A stretch of DNA of 64,000 bases from contig JACKHE010000001.1 in NCBI GenBank assembly GCA_020639135.1, positions 515,394 to 579,393 of the forward strand. The letters run 5' to 3'. The stretch comes from Phycisphaeraceae bacterium (GTDB lineage Bacteria > Planctomycetota > Phycisphaerae > Phycisphaerales > UBA1924). The position numbers were made by a program, and so were the translations under genes. Positions 59,815 through 64,000 of this stretch are shown here, piece by piece (position 1 is the stretch's first letter; each line of letters begins with the position of its first letter). The notes below the pieces were generated by a model. It saw only the letters and a program-made list of their open reading frames with translations, did no database searches and had not been told where the DNA came from.

Positions 59815-61343
59815 TCAGCTGGACATCCCGAAGTTGGACAGGAGGATGCCCAGGTCGGCGGTGTCCACGATGCCGTCCTCGTTGATGTCGGCTGGCGAGG
59901 CGCCGACGTCGCCGAAGCTGCCGAGGAGGATGCCCAGGTCCGCGGTGTCCACGACGCCGTCGGCGTTGATGTCCCCGGGGATGAGCGGCAGCGGGAAGAA
60001 CGCGACATCGGCGCCGTTGATGAAGCCGTCGTAGTCGATGTCGAAGAGGCTGAAGTTGAGCCCGAAGTTGAGGAGTTCGACGGAGTTGTTGACGGTGAGG
60101 TCGGCGTCCTGCGCGCCGCCGTCGAGGACGCTCAGCGCCAGGAGCTCGAGGTCGCGGTCGCTCGGGTCGATGATCCCGTCGCCGTTGATGTCGGGGCGGC
60201 GCGCGTTGAAGCCGATGTCGGTATAGACGTAGAGCGAGGGCGAGCGGCTGTCGGGGTAGGCGGTCCCGACGATGGCGGTGGCGCGCCAGGCGCCGGGGTT
60301 GAGGAAGGATGTCGGGTCGTCGCCGGCCCAGTTCTGGGTGAGGACCTGGGCCGCGCCTGTGAGCGTGCCCGAGGCGCCGGCGATGATGTCGTCGAGGGCC
60401 TCCTGCACGGAGGTGTGGTTGGCGACGTTGAGGTCGATCGGCTGCGCGGGCTGCCCGGTGAGCAGCGCGGCGCCGTAGGGGGTGAGGGGGTACACGAGCG
60501 AGACGAGGGTCTGATCGGTCATCGTGTCGTGCTGAAATCGGAGCCTGACGACGGGGTCGTAGAGTCCGAAGTCGGAGCCGCCGAACGCGGCGCTGGCGTC
60601 GCGGTAGCCGCTGGCGCGCTGGAAGAAACGTCCCTCGACGATCATGGTCTCGCCCGCTTCGAAGAGCATGTCGCCGTCGTGGTTGTTGAGATCGCCGGGC
60701 GCGATGGCGACGTTGAAGCAGCCGCAGAGCTTGAGGGTGAAATCGCAGCCGGTGCGCTCGAAGAAGGGCTCGGTGAAGAAGTTGTTCTCGGCGAGCTGGA
60801 AGACGTCGATCGGGACGCGGGTGCGCGTGGCGTCGTTGGGGATGGCGGCGAAGCGCCCGGTGTTGCCGAGGAATCGGTACACGGCCTCCTCCCAGAGCTC
60901 GCCCCCGGTGTTGATGTCGTTGTCAACATCGATCTCGATGAAGCCGTAGAGGGGATTGTTCCCGAATCGGTAGGGGTCGTACGGGAACCCCCCGAGGCCG
61001 AGCGTTCCCGGCGGGTTGACGAGCCCATCGAAGAGCAGATCGATGCGGAGGATGTCGGGGTTGTTGGTGGTCGCGCCGGTGTAGGGATCGGCGAAGGGAT
61101 CGTCCGGCGCCCAGCCCTTGAGGGTGACGCGTCGGAGATCGGGGAGGTTGGTGTTGGGGAGATTGAGCGGGCCGAAGGTGGCGGCCTCGTCGGTGCGGCG
61201 TACGTGGACGTCGCCCGGGGGGTCGTTGTAGGTGCGCTCGAAGGCGGCGGGCCCAAGGATGTAATCCGGGTCGCTCGCGCTCGGTTCGGCTTGCGCCAGC
61301 GCGTTTGAAACGGCGAACAGGATGATGACAGCCGCGGGGCGGA

Positions 61344-61347
<4 letters not shown>
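59815..61347 (-). CDS. Secreted dockerin-repeat protein coupled to a sigma-54 regulator
   Basis: A 510-residue exported protein. The signal peptide is MIRPAAVIILFAVSNALAQA. The large N-terminal part (about 20-370) is beta-rich with many Asp/Asn loops (FIEIDVDNDINTGGELWEEA, GDLNNHDGDMLFEAGETMIV) and no catalytic motif I recognise. The C-terminus holds a first divergent EF-like loop (DINGDGIIDPSDRDLELLAL), another (DIDYDGFINGADVAFF) and two canonical repeats (DINADGVVDTADLGILLGSF, DINEDGIVDTADLGILLSNF). ATG 61347 overlaps the TGA of the regulator gene (ATGA), so its synthesis is coupled to that of its presumptive regulator. It is probably surface-attached or secreted. Confidence 0.82.
59828..59984 (-). 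repeat. DNA encoding paired dockerin-like repeats of the 510-residue protein
   Basis: Two direct copies about 86 bases apart, each with a GCCCAGGTC-GCGGTGTCCACGA core, are nearly the same as copies in the two protease genes. The sequence between them differs, so similarity is confined to the calcium-loop/helix cassette. Confidence 0.8.
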
Positions 61348-62801
<1,454 letters not shown>

Positions 62802-62823
62802 GTCGAGGTCCGTCCGTTCGTGA

Positions 62824-64000
62824 TCAATCGTCGCTGTCGCGATCATCGGCCTGCGTGTCTCCTGGCGGTTCGAGCGGGAGCCGGAGCGTGAACCGGGCGC
62901 CGGCGGGCGCTGCGGCCCCGGCGGCGCTGATGTTCTCGACCCGGATCGAGCCCCCGTGGGCCCGGACGACCTGCCTGGCGACTGCAAGACCGATGCCGGT
63001 CCCGTCCCGTTTCGTCGTAAAGTGTGCCCTGAAGATCCGGTCCTGCAAGGGCTCGGGCACGCCTTCGCCCTGATCGGCGACCTCGATCCTCCAGGCGCCG
63101 TCGCCGTTCTCGGACGTGGCGCGGACGGCGATGGTCGAGTTGCGCGGCGACGCCTGGATGGCGTTGGTCAGCACGGCGACGAGGGCGTGCTCGAGGTGGC
63201 CGGCGTCAAACATCGCCGATTCCGGCGCGTGAGCGTGGTCGATCTCGATCCGCAGCGCGTGCAGGTCGCCGGCGGGGCGGAGGGTCTCGACGACGCGGTC
63301 GAGCCAGCACACGACCGGCTGGGGCTGCGGGATGATGGTCAGCGGCGAGGTGGAGCGGAGGATGTCCGCCAGCCAGGATTCGAATCGATCGACCGCGTTC
63401 ATGATGCGGTCCTGGTTCTCCGCGAGTTCGCCGGAATCGGGGTTCTCGGACAGTTCCGAGCGTGTGAGTTCGGCCAGGCCGCGGATTCCCGCCAGCGGAT
63501 TGCGCAAATTGTGGACAATCCGGCGGAGCATCTCCCGGGTTGCGGCCAGACGTTCCCGCTCGACGCGCTCCTCGAGGAGCTGCTCGATGTTGGCGGCCAT
63601 CCGGTTGACCTCGGCGCTGAGCAAGGCGATCTCGTCCTGCCCCGAGGCCGGCAGGCGGTGGGCGTAGTCGCCGGCGCCGATGCGAGCCGCGGCGAGGCGG
63701 AGCTGGGCAACCGGGCGGACGACCCAGCGGCGCAGCAGCAGCAGCGCCAGCGCGGCGGTCAGGGCGGCGGCGAGCAGCGCCAGCGCCAGGACGGTGACCA
63801 GGCGGGCGCGGATGCGGCCCGCGTGCTCGCTGGCGAGGCCGGCGTCCGCAAGGGCGCGGGACTTGACGCGGTCGAGCAGCGCCAGCGCGGCGTCGTCCTG
63901 CTCGTCGCTGACACGGTGCACGATGTTGCGCAGCGCGCCGGCGCCGATGCGGGCGAGGCGATGCTCGTCGGAGCCGAGATCGGCGAGCTTGTCGAGGGCG
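62824..64000 (-). CDS. Sensor histidine kinase, 5' end beyond the window
   Basis: The frame is open at the right edge, so at least 391 C-terminal residues of a membrane histidine kinase are seen. The visible start contains helical extracytoplasmic sequence (ALDKLADLGSDEHRLARIGA), a membrane helix (VLALALLAAALTAALALLLL), a HAMP domain (RRWVVRPVAQLRLAAARIGA), a HisKA domain with phospho-acceptor His in RRIVHNLRNPLAGIRGLAEL and an HATPase domain (AVLTNAIQASPRNSTIAVRA, DQGEGVP, GTGIGLAVARQVVRAHGGSI). The ATG at 63921 is internal. The adjacent sigma-54 regulator is the obvious partner. The stimulus is unknown. Confidence 0.93.
   Translation of the reverse strand, partial: ALDKLADLGSDEHRLARIGAGALRNIVHRVSDEQDDAALALLDRVKSRALADAGLASEHAGRIRARLVTVLALALLAAALTAALALLLLRRWVVRPVAQLRLAAARIGAGDYAHRLPASGQDEIALLSAEVNRMAANIEQLLEERVERERLAATREMLRRIVHNLRNPLAGIRGLAELTRSELSENPDSGELAENQDRIMNAVDRFESWLADILRSTSPLTIIPQPQPVVCWLDRVVETLRPAGDLHALRIEIDHAHAPESAMFDAGHLEHALVAVLTNAIQASPRNSTIAVRATSENGDGAWRIEVADQGEGVPEPLQDRIFRAHFTTKRDGTGIGLAVARQVVRAHGGSIRVENISAAGAAAPAGARFTLRLPLEPPGDTQADDRDSDD

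Overview
The window looks like chromosomal DNA of a planctomycete of the class Phycisphaerae. I infer this from the very high G+C content, Gram-negative envelope genes (porin, type II secretion, LPS-type kinase and glycosyltransferase), secreted proteins ending in dockerin-like DTADLG repeats, and two small exported proteins ending in a hydrophobic stretch plus RRRR. No rRNA, tRNA, CRISPR array, insertion sequence or prophage gene was seen. Genes are packed, often with ATGA, GTGA or TGATG stop/start overlaps. Two genes are cut by the window edges: pyrB on the left and a histidine kinase on the right.

Region by region. 1-10.7 kb: housekeeping and protein quality control (end of pyrB, gmk, clpB, a SpoIIAA-like protein, the phoH-pgpH pair, a putative lipoprotein, a YwlE-like phosphatase, rpiB, a Cys/Met-metabolism PLP enzyme). 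10.7-20.5 kb, all on the minus strand: a GAF/SpoIIE-type phosphatase, a large secreted TPR-like protein, an anti-sigma/ECF sigma pair, and a BatA-like double-VWA membrane protein coupled to a coiled-coil membrane protein. 20.6-25.1 kb: a DinB-fold protein, a PfkB kinase, plsY with a WaaE-like glycosyltransferase, and a divergent LPS-type kinase. 25.2-29.0 kb: two tandem secreted proteases (trypsin-like and subtilisin-like), each with paired C-terminal dockerin-like repeats. 29.4-34.5 kb: dnaN, transketolase and an OprP-like porin with a structured leader. 34.6-36.1 kb: two paralogous exported proteins with C-terminal sorting-type tails.

36.4-48.3 kb is the centrepiece: an 11-gene type II secretion operon read on the minus strand as gspD-E-F-G-I-J-K-C-L-M followed by a TPR lipoprotein. 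48.4-50.3 kb holds a soluble BtuF-like binding protein coupled to a cation diffusion facilitator. 50.4-57.0 kb holds rnr and the dnaG-rpoD macromolecular synthesis pair. 57.4-59.8 kb holds acylphosphatase, a DUF418 membrane protein and an unknown conserved protein. 59.8-64.0 kb is a histidine kinase / sigma-54 response regulator operon whose last gene is a dockerin-repeat secreted protein coupled to the regulator by ATGA.

Main themes: the T2SS and the three dockerin-repeat proteins may form an export and surface-display route. The ECF/anti-sigma/BatA block looks like an envelope-stress module. The porin, the second RRRR-tailed protein and the subtilase carry structured 5' regions or a strong promoter. 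All functions are inferred from sequence motifs and family knowledge. No database search was run.
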